Of a DNA stretch of 37,469 nucleotides, positions 15,012 to 22,811 are shown in pieces. Each line of letters begins with the position of its first letter. Position 1 is the first letter of the stretch. Below the pieces are notes generated by a model. That model saw only the letters and a list, made by a program, of their open reading frames with translations. It did no database searches and was not told where the DNA came from. The translations under genes and the position numbers were made by a program. The stretch comes from an uncultured Paracoccaceae bacterium (lineage in GTDB: Bacteria > Pseudomonadota > Alphaproteobacteria > Rhodobacterales > Rhodobacteraceae): NCBI GenBank assembly GCA_937983405.1, contig CALJZN010000036.1:1-37469 (forward strand). The letters run 5' to 3'.

Positions 15012-16157
15012 ATGACGACACCCCTGCGCTATGGCATCATCGGCTGCGGCATGATGGGGCAGGAGCATCTGCGCAACATCGCGCTCCTGCCCGGGGCCGA
15101 GGCGGCGGCGATCTACGAGCCCGACGCCGAGATGCGCGCCCGCGCCGCGGCGCTGGCCCCGCATGCGGCGCTGGCCGACAGCCTCGAGGCGCTGCTGGCG
15201 CGCCCCGGGCTCGACTGCCTGCTGATCGCCAGCCCCAACCATCTGCATCTGCCCCAGCTCGAGACGATCGCCGCGGTCCGGCCGCTGCCGGTGCTGGTGG
15301 AAAAGCCGCTGTTCACCGACCCCGCCGAGGCCCCGCGGGTGGCGGCGCTGATGCAGGGCTACCCCGCGCCGCTGTGGGTGGCAATGGAATACCGCTACAT
15401 GCCGCCCGTGGCCGCGCTGATCGAACAGGCGGCGGCGGTCACGGGGGGCGTGCGGATGCTGACGATCCGCGAGCACCGCTTTCCGTTCCTGCCCAAGGTC
15501 GGCGCGTGGAACCGCTTCAACCGCAACACGGGCGGCACCTTTGTCGAGAAGTGCTGCCATTTCTTCGACCTCATGCGCCTGATCCTGGCGGACGATCCGG
15601 TGCGGGTGATGGCCTCGGGGGGGCAGGCGGTGAACCACCTCGACGAACGCCACGACGGCGCGGTGCCCGACATCCTCGACCACGGCTATGTCATCGTCGA
15701 GTTCGCCCGCGGTGCCCGGGCGATGCTGGAGCTCTGCATGTTCGCCGAAGGCAGCCGCTACCAGGAGGAGATCTCGGCGGTCGGGCCCGCGGGCAAGATC
15801 GAATGCCTCGTCCCCGGCCCGGGGCGCTTCTGGCCCGCCGATCTGGGCGCGCCGCCTGTCGCGCAACTCATCCTGTCGCCCCGCGCGCCCAAGGGGCCGC
15901 GGCTGGCCGAGATCCCCGTCGACCCCGCGCTTCTGGCGGCGGGCGACCACAACGGCGCGACCTTTTACCAGCACCAGCGGTTCGCCCGGGCGGTGCGCGG
16001 CGAGGGGCCGGTCGAGGTGACGCCGGCCGACGGCTGGTGGGCGGTGGCGATGGGGCTGGCGGCGCAGCGGTCGGCCGCGACGGGGCAGGCGGTGGACCTG
16101 GCGCGCGAGGGGTTCTGTCCCGCCCCCGCAGCGGGAAAGCGCAGTCATCAACCCTGA
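15012..16157 (+). CDS. Gfo/Idh/MocA-family protein, candidate NAD-dependent sulfoquinovosidase (GH188-like)
   Basis: The 381-residue protein has an N-terminal Rossmann domain with GCGMMG (Gly11, Gly13, Gly16) and the family motif Glu97-Lys98-Pro99. The C-terminal domain has an unusual active-site stretch around NTGGTFVEKCCHFFD, with Lys180, His183 and Asp186. Most family members are sugar dehydrogenases. One branch, GH188 (SqgA), uses tightly bound NAD+ to hydrolyse sulfoquinovosides through an oxidation-elimination-reduction cycle and is found in sulfoquinovose gene clusters. No GH31 sulfoquinovosidase is present here, so this gene is the best candidate for releasing sulfoquinovose from glyceryl glycosides. 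The family is sure; the GH188 assignment is inference from context. It is 52 bases behind gntR with a good AAGGA site. Confidence 0.8.
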   Translation: MTTPLRYGIIGCGMMGQEHLRNIALLPGAEAAAIYEPDAEMRARAAALAPHAALADSLEALLARPGLDCLLIASPNHLHLPQLETIAAVRPLPVLVEKPLFTDPAEAPRVAALMQGYPAPLWVAMEYRYMPPVAALIEQAAAVTGGVRMLTIREHRFPFLPKVGAWNRFNRNTGGTFVEKCCHFFDLMRLILADDPVRVMASGGQAVNHLDERHDGAVPDILDHGYVIVEFARGARAMLELCMFAEGSRYQEEISAVGPAGKIECLVPGPGRFWPADLGAPPVAQLILSPRAPKGPRLAEIPVDPALLAAGDHNGATFYQHQRFARAVRGEGPVEVTPADGWWAVAMGLAAQRSAATGQAVDLAREGFCPAPAAGKRSHQP

Positions 16158-16381
16158 TCGTCGCGCCCGCGGGCGGCGGTGTCTTGGGGATGGTTGCGGA
16201 TGTCGTGCATCTGCAGCATGCCCAGCCGGCCGGGCGAGGTGCCGATCAGGACGCTGCCGGGGCCGACAAGGGAGGGGGGCAGCAGCCGGAACGCCAGCCA
16301 GCGCAGGACGATCAGCGCCGCCGCCGCGCCGCCGAACAACAGCGCGCCGTTGATCACAAGCGATTCGAGCATCTCGTCCAT
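16148..16381 (-). CDS. Small membrane protein of unknown function
   Basis: The 77-residue product has one clear hydrophobic helix (LVINGALLFGGAAAALIVLR, residues about 8-27), then LLPPSLVGPGSVLIG and a polar tail ending RGRDDQG. A ribosome site AGAGG lies seven bases before the ATG. Its 3' end overlaps the convergent Gfo/Idh/MocA gene by ten bases. It may form an operon with the small membrane protein gene 62 bases upstream. No family was recognised. Confidence 0.55.
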   Translation of the reverse strand: MDEMLESLVINGALLFGGAAAALIVLRWLAFRLLPPSLVGPGSVLIGTSPGRLGMLQMHDIRNHPQDTAARGRDDQG

Positions 16382-16443
16382 GCGGCGCCTCTCGCGTCCG
16401 GTCCGCAGCAGGGGGCCACGCGAATACGGCGGAAGCGGGGCGC

Positions 16444-16650
16444 TCAGCGCTCGCGGTCGGCCTCGGCGGTGGGACGGTCGGCGCGGACGGGGGGCGGGCG
16501 CCGCCGCGGGGCCGAGGCGCTGCCCGGCGGCCGGCGCGGCACGCGCGGCATCCGTCGCCAGCCGCCATCACCGCCATCGCCGCCGCGCAGCCGGCCCAGC
16601 GCGACAAGCAGCGCCAGCGCCAGGATCGCAAGGATGAGCAGGGTCTTCAC
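16444..16650 (-). CDS. Small membrane-anchored basic protein, unknown function
   Basis: Starting at a GTG (16650), the 68-residue product has one N-terminal hydrophobic helix (KTLLILAILALALLVALGR) followed by a Gly/Pro/Arg-rich basic tail, the topology of a short single-pass inner-membrane protein. A GAGGGG stretch lies about 11 bases before the GTG, which is rather far. No family was recognised. The composition of the tail is close to random GC-rich translation, so only the hydrophobic start argues for a real gene. Confidence 0.4.
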   Translation of the reverse strand: MKTLLILAILALALLVALGRLRGGDGGDGGWRRMPRVPRRPPGSASAPRRRPPPVRADRPTAEADRER

Positions 16651-16851
16651 GCCGGCAGGGTCCCCTCGGTGGGCTCGCCAAAAGAGATGGGGGCGGCGGC
16701 ACCCGGGATCAAGCGCGCCCGCCCCTCGCCCGGGGGCGGCCCGGCGCAGCCGATCGCCGCAGAGGCCGCCAGGCGCTTGCACTCCCGCGCGCGCCCGCGC
16801 ATCTGTCGGCATGCCGCGCCCGGCGCCGCGACCGGGCCAGGGGAGCCCCGC

Positions 16852-17745
16852 ATGACCGACATCTTCGCCCGTCCCGGCCGCTTCTGGCGCGGCAACCTGC
16901 ACTGCCACTCCACCCGTTCCGACGGCGCGGTCGAACCGGCCGAGGTCTGCCGCCGCTACCGCGACGAGGGGTATGACTTCGTCGCCCTCACCGACCATTT
17001 CCTGCCGCGCTACGGCCATCCGGTCGTCGATACCCGCGGCTTCCGCACCAACCGCTTCACCACCCTCCTCGGGGCCGAACTCCATGCCGGCACCATGGCC
17101 AACGGCGAGGTCTGGCACATCCTGGCCGTCGGCCTGCCCGAGGATTTCGCCCCCGCCCCGGGGCCCGAGACCGGCCCCGGCCTTGCCGCCCGCGCCGCCG
17201 CCGCGGGGGCCTTCGTGGCCATCGCCCATCCGCACTGGTCCGGCCTGACGCTGCAGGACGCCCGTTCGCTGACCGCCGCCCATGCGGTGGAGGTCTACAA
17301 CCACGGCTGCGCCACCGGCTGCGACCGCGGCGACGGCTTTGTGATCGCCGATCTGCTTCTGTCCGAGGGGCGGCGCCTGAGCCTCTGCGCCACCGACGAT
17401 GCGCATTTCACCGAGCCCGACCATTTCGGCGGCTGGGTGATGGTGAGGGCCGAGGCGAACGACCCCGCCGCCCTGCTCGACGCGCTGAAGGCCGGGCATT
17501 ACTTTTCCTCGCAGGGGCCCGAGTTCCGCGGCATCGAGGTCGGCCCCGGCGCGGTCGAGGTCGCCTGCTCGGCGGTGCGCAGCGTGATCGTGCAGGGGCG
17601 GGGGACGGCGGCGGTGGGCGTGCACGGCCTGTCGATGACGCGGGCACGGGTGCCGCTTGACCGGCTGGCGGCCTCGCCCTGGCTGCGCGTGACGCTGATC
17701 GACGCCGCCGGCCGGCGCGCCTGGTCGAACCCCTTCTGGCGCTAG
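16852..17745 (+). CDS. PHP-domain metal-dependent phosphoesterase
   Basis: The 297-residue protein shows the four metal-ligand motifs of the PHP fold: HCHST near residue 18, LTDHF near 46, IAHPHW near 125, and TDDAHF near 183, with GAELHAG between the first two and third. PHP proteins of this stand-alone type hydrolyse phosphoesters such as nucleoside bisphosphates or histidinol phosphate; the substrate here is unknown. No signal peptide is present, so it should be cytoplasmic. GGGGAG lies eight bases before the ATG. The gene converges on ilvH and the two share a CTAG in which both stop codons are read. Confidence 0.82.
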   Translation: MTDIFARPGRFWRGNLHCHSTRSDGAVEPAEVCRRYRDEGYDFVALTDHFLPRYGHPVVDTRGFRTNRFTTLLGAELHAGTMANGEVWHILAVGLPEDFAPAPGPETGPGLAARAAAAGAFVAIAHPHWSGLTLQDARSLTAAHAVEVYNHGCATGCDRGDGFVIADLLLSEGRRLSLCATDDAHFTEPDHFGGWVMVRAEANDPAALLDALKAGHYFSSQGPEFRGIEVGPGAVEVACSAVRSVIVQGRGTAAVGVHGLSMTRARVPLDRLAASPWLRVTLIDAAGRRAWSNPFWR

Positions 17746-18323
17746 CCCGCGCCGGCCCCGGCCCCGGCCCCGCGCGACAGCGCCGCGACCCCGGTGCGCG
17801 CGATCTCGCGCAGCCCCAGCGGGCGCATGAGGTCGGCGAAGGCGTCGATCTTCTCGGGCGTGCCGGTGATCTCGAACACGAAGCTCTCCAGCGTCGAATC
17901 GACCACCTTGGCGCGGAAGATCTCGGCCAGCCGCAGGGCCTCGATCCGCGCCTCGCCGCGCCCCGCGACCTTGAGCAGCGCAAGCTCGCGCTGCACCGCC
18001 GGCCCCTCGACCGTCAGGTCGTGGACCTCGTGCACCGGGACCATGCGCGAAAGCTGCGCCTTGATCTGCTCGATCACCTGCGGCGTCCCGGTGGTCACGA
18101 CCGTGATGCGCGAGCGGTGGCCGCGATGGTCGGTCTCGGCCACCGTCAGGCTTTCGATGTTGTAGCCGCGGCCCGAGAACAGGCCGATCACGCGCGCCAG
18201 CACGCCGGGTTCGTTGTCGACGATCACGGCCAGCGTGTGCGTCTCCTGCACCTCGGCGAAGCTGGCCCGCAGGTCGTAGGCCGAATGCTTCGAGGTGCCC
18301 TGTTCGATCTTGAGGGGAGACAT
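17742..18323 (-). CDS. ilvH: Acetolactate synthase small (regulatory) subunit
   Basis: The 193-residue subunit binds valine and regulates the catalytic subunit in the first common step of isoleucine, valine and leucine synthesis. The N-terminal ACT domain shows LAVIVDNEPGVLARVIGLFS and RGYNIESLTVAETD; the C-terminal half has the typical LRLAEIFRAKVVDSTLESFV and TGTPEKIDAFADLM. The last residues, an Ala-Gly repeat (AGAGAGAG), look like a non-conserved extension. It follows ilvI by 45 bases on the same strand, and a GAGGGGAGA ribosome site is evident. Confidence 0.97.
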   Translation of the reverse strand: MSPLKIEQGTSKHSAYDLRASFAEVQETHTLAVIVDNEPGVLARVIGLFSGRGYNIESLTVAETDHRGHRSRITVVTTGTPQVIEQIKAQLSRMVPVHEVHDLTVEGPAVQRELALLKVAGRGEARIEALRLAEIFRAKVVDSTLESFVFEITGTPEKIDAFADLMRPLGLREIARTGVAALSRGAGAGAGAG

Positions 18324-18368
18324 GGCCGCGCTCCTTCGCTGGTCTCGGGTCCGGTCGGTGAGGCGCGC

Positions 18369-20126
18369 CTAGACAAGCACCGCGCCCGCCGCGCCGATCG
18401 CCCCCTTCGTGTCGGCATCGCCCAGCAGCATCTCGTTGTGGGGCTTGCCCGAGGGGATCATGGGGAAGCAGTTCTCGTGCTTCTCGACCAGGCAGTCGAA
18501 CACCACCGGGCCGGGATGGCGCAGCATCTCCATGATCGCATCGTCCAGATCCCTCGGGTCGGCGCAGTGGATGCCCTTGGCGCCGAAGGCTTCGGCGAGC
18601 TTGACGAAGTCGGGCAGCGCCTCGGACCAGGACTGGGAGTAGCGCTCGCCGTGCAAGAGCTCCTGCCACTGGCGCACCATGCCCAGGCGTTCGTTGTTGA
18701 GGATGAATTGCTTGACCGGCAGCCGATACTGGATCGCCGTGCCCATCTCCTGCATGTTCATCAGCCACGATGCCTCGCCCGACACGTTGATCACCAGCGC
18801 GTCGGGGTGGGCGATCTGGACGCCGATGCTGGCGGGCAGGCCGTAGCCCATGGTGCCGAGGCCCCCGCTTGTCATCCAGCGGTTGGGCGCATCGAAGCCC
18901 ATGAACTGTGCCGCCCACATCTGGTGCTGGCCGACATCGGTGGTGACGTAGCGCGCCGGGTGGTCGCGGGTCAGCGCCTCGAGCCGCTGCACGGCGTATT
19001 GCGGCTTGATCGTGGTCTCCGAGGGGCGGTAGGCGAGGCAATCGACCTTGCGCCACTCGGCGATCTGCGCCCACCAGCGGGACAGCGCGGCGCGGTCGGT
19101 GCGGGCGCCGCGCGCGCGCCACTGCCGCAGCACCTCGGCCAGCACATGGGCGACATCGCCGACGATGGGCACGTCGGTGCGGATCACCTTGTTGATCGAC
19201 GAGGGGTCGATGTCGATGTGCGCCTTGCGGCTGCGGGGCGAGAAATCCTTGATCCGCCCGGTGATGCGGTCGTCGAAGCGGGCGCCGATGTTGATCATCA
19301 CGTCGCAGCCGTGCATCGCGAGGTTGGCCTCGTAGAGCCCGTGCATGCCGAGCATCCCGAGCCAGTTCTTGCCCGAGGCCGGATAGGCGCCGAGCCCCAT
19401 CAGCGTCGAGGTCACGGGAAAGCCCGTGGCGTCCACCAGCTCGCGCAAGAGCCGGCTGGCCTCGGGCCCCGAGTTGATGACGCCGCCGCCGGTGTAGAAC
19501 ACCGGGCGTTCGGCCGTCTCGATCATCTCCACCAGCCGCGTGATCTGCCCGGGGTCGCCCGCGACGCGCGGGCGGTAGTGGTCGGTCCGCGCCTCGGCCG
19601 GGGGCACATAGCGGCCGGTGGCGAACTGCACGTCCTTGGGGATGTCCACCAGCACCGGCCCCGGGCGGCCCGAGGTGGCGACGTGGAAGGCCTGATGCAG
19701 CGTCTCGGCCAGGCGGTCGGTGTCCTTCACCAGCCAGTTGTGCTTGGTGCAGGGGCGGGTGATGCCCACCGTGTCGGCCTCCTGAAAGCCGTCGGTGCCG
19801 ATCATGAAGGTGGGCACCTGGCCGGTGAGGACCACCAGCGGGATCGAATCCATCAGCGCGTCCACGATGCCGGTGACCGCGTTCGTGGCGCCCGGCCCCG
19901 AGGTGACCAGAACGACCCCGGGCCTTCCGGTCGAGCGCGCATAGCCCTCGGCCGCGTGCACCGCGCCCTGTTCGTGCCGCACCAGGATGTGGCGGATGTC
20001 GTTCTGCAAGAACAGCTCGTCATAGATCGGCAGCACCGCCCCGCCGGGGTAGCCGAAGACCACCTCGACCCCCTGATCCTTCAGGGCCTGCACCACCATC
20101 TTCGCTCCGGTCATCTCGTGCGTCAT
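18369..20126 (-). CDS. ilvI: Acetolactate synthase large (catalytic) subunit
   Basis: The 585-residue ThDP-dependent enzyme condenses two pyruvates, or pyruvate with 2-oxobutyrate, in branched-chain amino acid synthesis. Visible are the ThDP-activating glutamate region [13 protein letters not shown] and [20 protein letters not shown] at the N terminus, and the ThDP/Mg site [17 protein letters not shown] near residue 450. That site has Glu where most ThDP enzymes have the Mg-binding Asp of GDG; I recall this as usual in Rhodobacterales. ATG 20126 is followed by THEMTGAK, the usual family start. The gene leads the ilvI-ilvH operon and is preceded by a leader with an intrinsic terminator. ilvB is an equally used name. 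Confidence 0.96.
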   Translation of the reverse strand: MTHEMTGAKMVVQALKDQGVEVVFGYPGGAVLPIYDELFLQNDIRHILVRHEQGAVHAAEGYARSTGRPGVVLVTSGPGATNAVTGIVDALMDSIPLVVLTGQVPTFMIGTDGFQEADTVGITRPCTKHNWLVKDTDRLAETLHQAFHVATSGRPGPVLVDIPKDVQFATGRYVPPAEARTDHYRPRVAGDPGQITRLVEMIETAERPVFYTGGGVINSGPEASRLLRELVDATGFPVTSTLMGLGAYPASGKNWLGMLGMHGLYEANLAMHGCDVMINIGARFDDRITGRIKDFSPRSRKAHIDIDPSSINKVIRTDVPIVGDVAHVLAEVLRQWRARGARTDRAALSRWWAQIAEWRKVDCLAYRPSETTIKPQYAVQRLEALTRDHPARYVTTDVGQHQMWAAQFMGFDAPNRWMTSGGLGTMGYGLPASIGVQIAHPDALVINVSGEASWLMNMQEMGTAIQYRLPVKQFILNNERLGMVRQWQELLHGERYSQSWSEALPDFVKLAEAFGAKGIHCADPRDLDDAIMEMLRHPGPVVFDCLVEKHENCFPMIPSGKPHNEMLLGDADTKGAIGAAGAVLV

Positions 20127-20202
20127 GCCTCGTCTCCTTCTGGCCCTGCCGCGCGTGCCGCCGCAGGCGGATTGCGGGGGCGGCGTGCGGGGGCAGATTG
20201 CT

Positions 20203-20226
20203 GGGGCGGACGGCGGGGCGGACGGC
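20203..20226. repeat. Two tandem copies of a 12-base unit
   Basis: GGGGCGGACGGC occurs twice in direct succession (20203-20214 and 20215-20226) in the ilvI leader, between the attenuator terminator and the ilvI start. No function is suggested. Confidence 0.7.
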
Positions 20227-20233
20227 GGGCAAC

Positions 20234-20258
20234 AAAAAACCCCCGAGTGCATCGGGGG
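20234..20258 (-). terminator. Intrinsic terminator in the ilvI leader (attenuator)
   Basis: On the minus strand CCCCCGA, a five-base loop and TCGGGGG (20258-20240) are followed at once by six Ts (20239-20234), a textbook rho-independent terminator. It lies 108 bases before the ilvI ATG and after a candidate promoter and short leader ORF, so it should act by attenuation. A nearby segment pair GGGTC/GACCC (20300-20278) could form an alternative fold. Confidence 0.85.
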
Positions 20259-20285
20259 TGTGCGGCAGGTCCGAAAGGGTCTGCC

Positions 20286-20339
20286 CTAGCGACCCAGCCG
20301 TCCCGCCCCTCCGCCTACGATCCCGCGTCCGTCCCGCAT
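20286..20339 (-). CDS. Candidate ilv leader peptide, 17 residues
   Basis: A 17-codon ORF begins at ATG 20339, five bases after GAGG, and ends at TAG 20286, about 27 bases before the terminator hairpin. The product MRDGRGIVGGGAGRLGR contains Ile-Val as a pair and one Leu, a weak form of the branched-chain control codons seen in other ilv leaders. A second ATG five bases upstream opens a 9-codon frame without such codons. Position favours a leader peptide; the few control codons leave doubt. Confidence 0.45.
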   Translation of the reverse strand: MRDGRGIVGGGAGRLGR

Positions 20340-20363
20340 TGCATCCTCGCGCCAACGCGGCAG

Positions 20364-20392
20364 ACCTTAGGCCGGCCTCGGCGGGTCGTCAA
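20364..20392 (-). promoter_or_regulatory. Candidate promoter of ilvI-ilvH
   Basis: TTGACG (20392-20387), 17 bases, then TAAGGT (20369-20364) on the minus strand gives a good housekeeping promoter match. Transcription would start near 20357, placing the leader ORF and terminator in the untranslated leader of ilvI. Confidence 0.6.
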
Positions 20393-20444
20393 CCGGGATC
20401 GGACGGAATGATCTGTCGCAACGGACCGTTTTGGCTTGCGGATT

Positions 20445-20472
20445 GTTGCGCGGGCGCCCGGCTGCGCGCAAC
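20445..20472. repeat. Inverted repeat between divergent ilvI and TRAP promoters
   Basis: GTTGCGCG (20445-20452) and CGCGCAAC (20465-20472) form a perfect eight-base inverted repeat with a GC-rich 12-base middle. It lies between the two divergent promoter candidates, roughly 50 bases behind the ilvI -35 box and 55 bases before the TRAP one. It could be an operator or an RNA hairpin. Confidence 0.45.
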
Positions 20473-20526
20473 GCCTGCAAACACCCGTGGCATCGCGGCA
20501 ACGCCGCGCGGGCCGCGATCAAGGCG

Positions 20527-20555
20527 CTTCCCAAACCGCGATCATCGTGTATAAG
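20527..20555 (+). promoter_or_regulatory. Candidate promoter of the second TRAP operon
   Basis: TATAAG (20550-20555) is a strong -10 match in very GC-rich surroundings; CTTCCC 17 bases before it (20527-20532) is a poor -35, so an activator may be needed. The leader would be about 50 bases and ends in GAGGAGG before the ATG at 20612. Confidence 0.45.
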
Positions 20556-20611
20556 GCCGGCACCCGAAGCCCCGACCAAAAGGGGCAACCCAGCAGAGGA
20601 GGTGTCTTTCG

Positions 20612-21706
20612 ATGGATCGTCGTTCGTTCCTGCGCACATCCGCCCTTGGCGGCTCGGCCGTTGCGGCCGCATCCCTGGCCACGCCGGCCATCACCCAAAC
20701 CCGCGTTCCGATGGTCGTCGTCACCACCTGGCCGCGCGACCTGCCGGGCCTCGGCACCGGCGCGCAGCGCCTGGCCAAGCGGATCGAAGAGCTGACGGAC
20801 GGCTACCTCGCGGTCGAGTATTACGCCGCCGGCGAGCGGGTGGGCGCCTTCGACAGCTTCGACGCCGTCGCGTCGGGCAACGCGCAGGCCTATCACGCCG
20901 CGGATTACTACTGGAAGGGCAAGCATCCGGCCTGGTCCTACTTCACCGCCGTGCCCTTCGGGCTGACCTATGTCGAGCAGAACGCCTGGCTCCACCACAT
21001 GGGCGGCCAGCAGCTGTGGGACGAGCTGGCCGACGGCTTCGGCCTGAAATGCTTCGCCGCCGGCAACACCGGGTTGCAGATGGGCGGCTGGTTCAACAAG
21101 GAAATCAACGATCCCGAGGACTTCAAGGGCCTCAAGATGCGCATCCCCGGCCCGGGCGGCGACATGATGGCCAAGCTCGGCACCTCGGTGGTCTCGCTGC
21201 CCGGCGGGCAGATCTACGAGAACCTGGTCTCGGGCACGATCGACGCGGCCGAATGGGTCGGCCCCTGGAACGACTGGTTCCTGAAGTTCTACGAGGCCGC
21301 CAAGTTCTACTACTGGCCGGGCGTGCACGAACCGGGCTCGACGCTCTCGATGGGCTTCAACAAGTCGTGGTTCACGAGCCAGCCCAAATGGGTGCAGCTG
21401 GTAATCGAGGCCGCCTGCACCGAAGAGAATGACAAGATGATGGCCGAGTTCAACGCCAACAACGGCCTCTACCTGCAGCGGCTGATCCGCGACCACGGCG
21501 TGCAGCTGCGCCGCTTCAACGAGGACGTCTACGACGGCTTCGGCGAGGCCGCCGAGGCCGTCTTCGAGGAGGTCGTGCAGCATTCCGACCTTGCCCGGCG
21601 CACGCATGAGAGCTTCCTTGCGGCCCGCGCGGCGGTGGGCGGCTGGATGAACCTCTCCGACGTGCCCTACATCCTCGAGCGCAACCGCGTTCTCGGGCTG
21701 GATTGA
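20612..21706 (+). CDS. TRAP transporter substrate-binding protein, TakP type, Tat-exported
   Basis: The 364-residue periplasmic receptor has a twin-arginine signal (DRRSFLRTSALGG then a moderately hydrophobic stretch, cleavage near residue 29). The mature protein follows the TakP branch of DctP proteins: GNTGLQMGGWFNKEI, LKMRIPGPGGDMMAKLG with the substrate-clamping Arg, and GTIDAAEWVGPWND. TakP of Rhodobacter sphaeroides binds 2-oxo acids, and other members bind lactate or similar monocarboxylates through a metal ion. A small organic acid is therefore likely. A strong GAGGAGG precedes the ATG. The gene heads a plus-strand operon with the two permease subunits and is divergent from ilvI. Confidence 0.9.
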   Translation: MDRRSFLRTSALGGSAVAAASLATPAITQTRVPMVVVTTWPRDLPGLGTGAQRLAKRIEELTDGYLAVEYYAAGERVGAFDSFDAVASGNAQAYHAADYYWKGKHPAWSYFTAVPFGLTYVEQNAWLHHMGGQQLWDELADGFGLKCFAAGNTGLQMGGWFNKEINDPEDFKGLKMRIPGPGGDMMAKLGTSVVSLPGGQIYENLVSGTIDAAEWVGPWNDWFLKFYEAAKFYYWPGVHEPGSTLSMGFNKSWFTSQPKWVQLVIEAACTEENDKMMAEFNANNGLYLQRLIRDHGVQLRRFNEDVYDGFGEAAEAVFEEVVQHSDLARRTHESFLAARAAVGGWMNLSDVPYILERNRVLGLD

Positions 21707-21812
21707 TCGCCGCCCGCAAGCGCATCCGGCGGATTGAACCGCGCGCGCCCGGCAGGAGGCTGCCGGGCGCTGCCGCGATCGGCCCGGGGGGCGTTCGAGC
21801 GAGAGGATCGCG

Positions 21813-22808
21813 ATGGCGAAGTCCCCTATGACGCGCGCGCCGATGGTCGCCCTGTTCCGCTTTGCGGCCTGGGCCATGGTCGGTGTGACGTTCGCCTTCG
21901 TTGGCGAGAACTATCTGATGTTCTGGCTGGGCTGGCCGGGCGCGCTGGCGCTTCTGCGCGGCGGCGGCGGCGGGCTGGCCGCCGCGGGCCTTTACGCCGC
22001 CGCGGTCGGGCTTGGCCTGGCCATGGCGGTGCTGCGGGCGGGCAGGGGGGTGCGCGGGGACTACGATGCGATCAGCGGCATCGCAGGCTTCATCGCCCGA
22101 GCCGCCTTCTTCGCCGTCGTCCTTGTGGGCGTCGTCGATGTCGCCGTCTCGTTCCTGCGGATCGAGGGTTTCCTGACGCGGCTGGTGGGCGAGGGCCTGG
22201 CGGCCGACCTCGGGCTTGCGCGATGGCGGGGCCCCAACGTGCATCTGCCGCTGATCCTGGCCGGCGTGGTGCTGGCCGCGGTGACGCGCGGGCTGGGCTT
22301 CATCTGGCTGGGCCTGCTCGTCGTCGTGGCCGAGCTCGCGCTGGTCATCGGCCGCTTCGTCTTTTCCTACGAACAGGCCTTCATGGCCGACCTCGTGCGG
22401 CTGTGGTATGCGGGGCTGTTCCTGTTCGCCTCGGCCTACACCCTCGTCGAGGACGGGCATGTGCGCGTGGACGTGTTCTATTCGAACATGAGCCGCCGCG
22501 CCAAGGCGGTGGTCAACGGCGCCGGCTCGGTCCTCTTGGGCATGCCGCTGTGCTGGACCATCCTGACCTTCGGCATGCAGAGCGCGGCGAGTGCGATCAA
22601 CGCGCCCATCCTCAGCATCGAGACCGGCCAGCAGGGCTCGGGCATGTTCACGAAATATCTCATGGCGGGCTATCTCGGGCTGTTCGCCGTGCTGATGCTG
22701 GTGCAGTTTTCGGGCTATCTGCTCAAGGCGGTGGCCGACTGGCACGGCGAGCCCGACCCGCAGGCCGACGCGCGCGCCGCCGCCGCTGCCGCAGCCCCGG
22801 GGCATTAG
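21813..22808 (+). CDS. TRAP transporter small permease (DctQ), enlarged type
   Basis: At 331 residues this is much longer than common DctQ proteins (160-220). The DctQ core is in the C-terminal half: FVFSYEQAFMADLVRLWYAG and LVEDGHVRVDVFYSNMSRR. The N-terminal part adds about four more hydrophobic helices, as often seen in TakQ-type subunits paired with TakP-like receptors. An alanine-rich tail follows the last helix. The start at 21813 has GAGAGGA six bases upstream. The ATG of dctM follows its stop by only three bases, indicating coupling. Confidence 0.88.
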   Translation: MAKSPMTRAPMVALFRFAAWAMVGVTFAFVGENYLMFWLGWPGALALLRGGGGGLAAAGLYAAAVGLGLAMAVLRAGRGVRGDYDAISGIAGFIARAAFFAVVLVGVVDVAVSFLRIEGFLTRLVGEGLAADLGLARWRGPNVHLPLILAGVVLAAVTRGLGFIWLGLLVVVAELALVIGRFVFSYEQAFMADLVRLWYAGLFLFASAYTLVEDGHVRVDVFYSNMSRRAKAVVNGAGSVLLGMPLCWTILTFGMQSAASAINAPILSIETGQQGSGMFTKYLMAGYLGLFAVLMLVQFSGYLLKAVADWHGEPDPQADARAAAAAAAPGH

Positions 22809-22811
22809 GCC

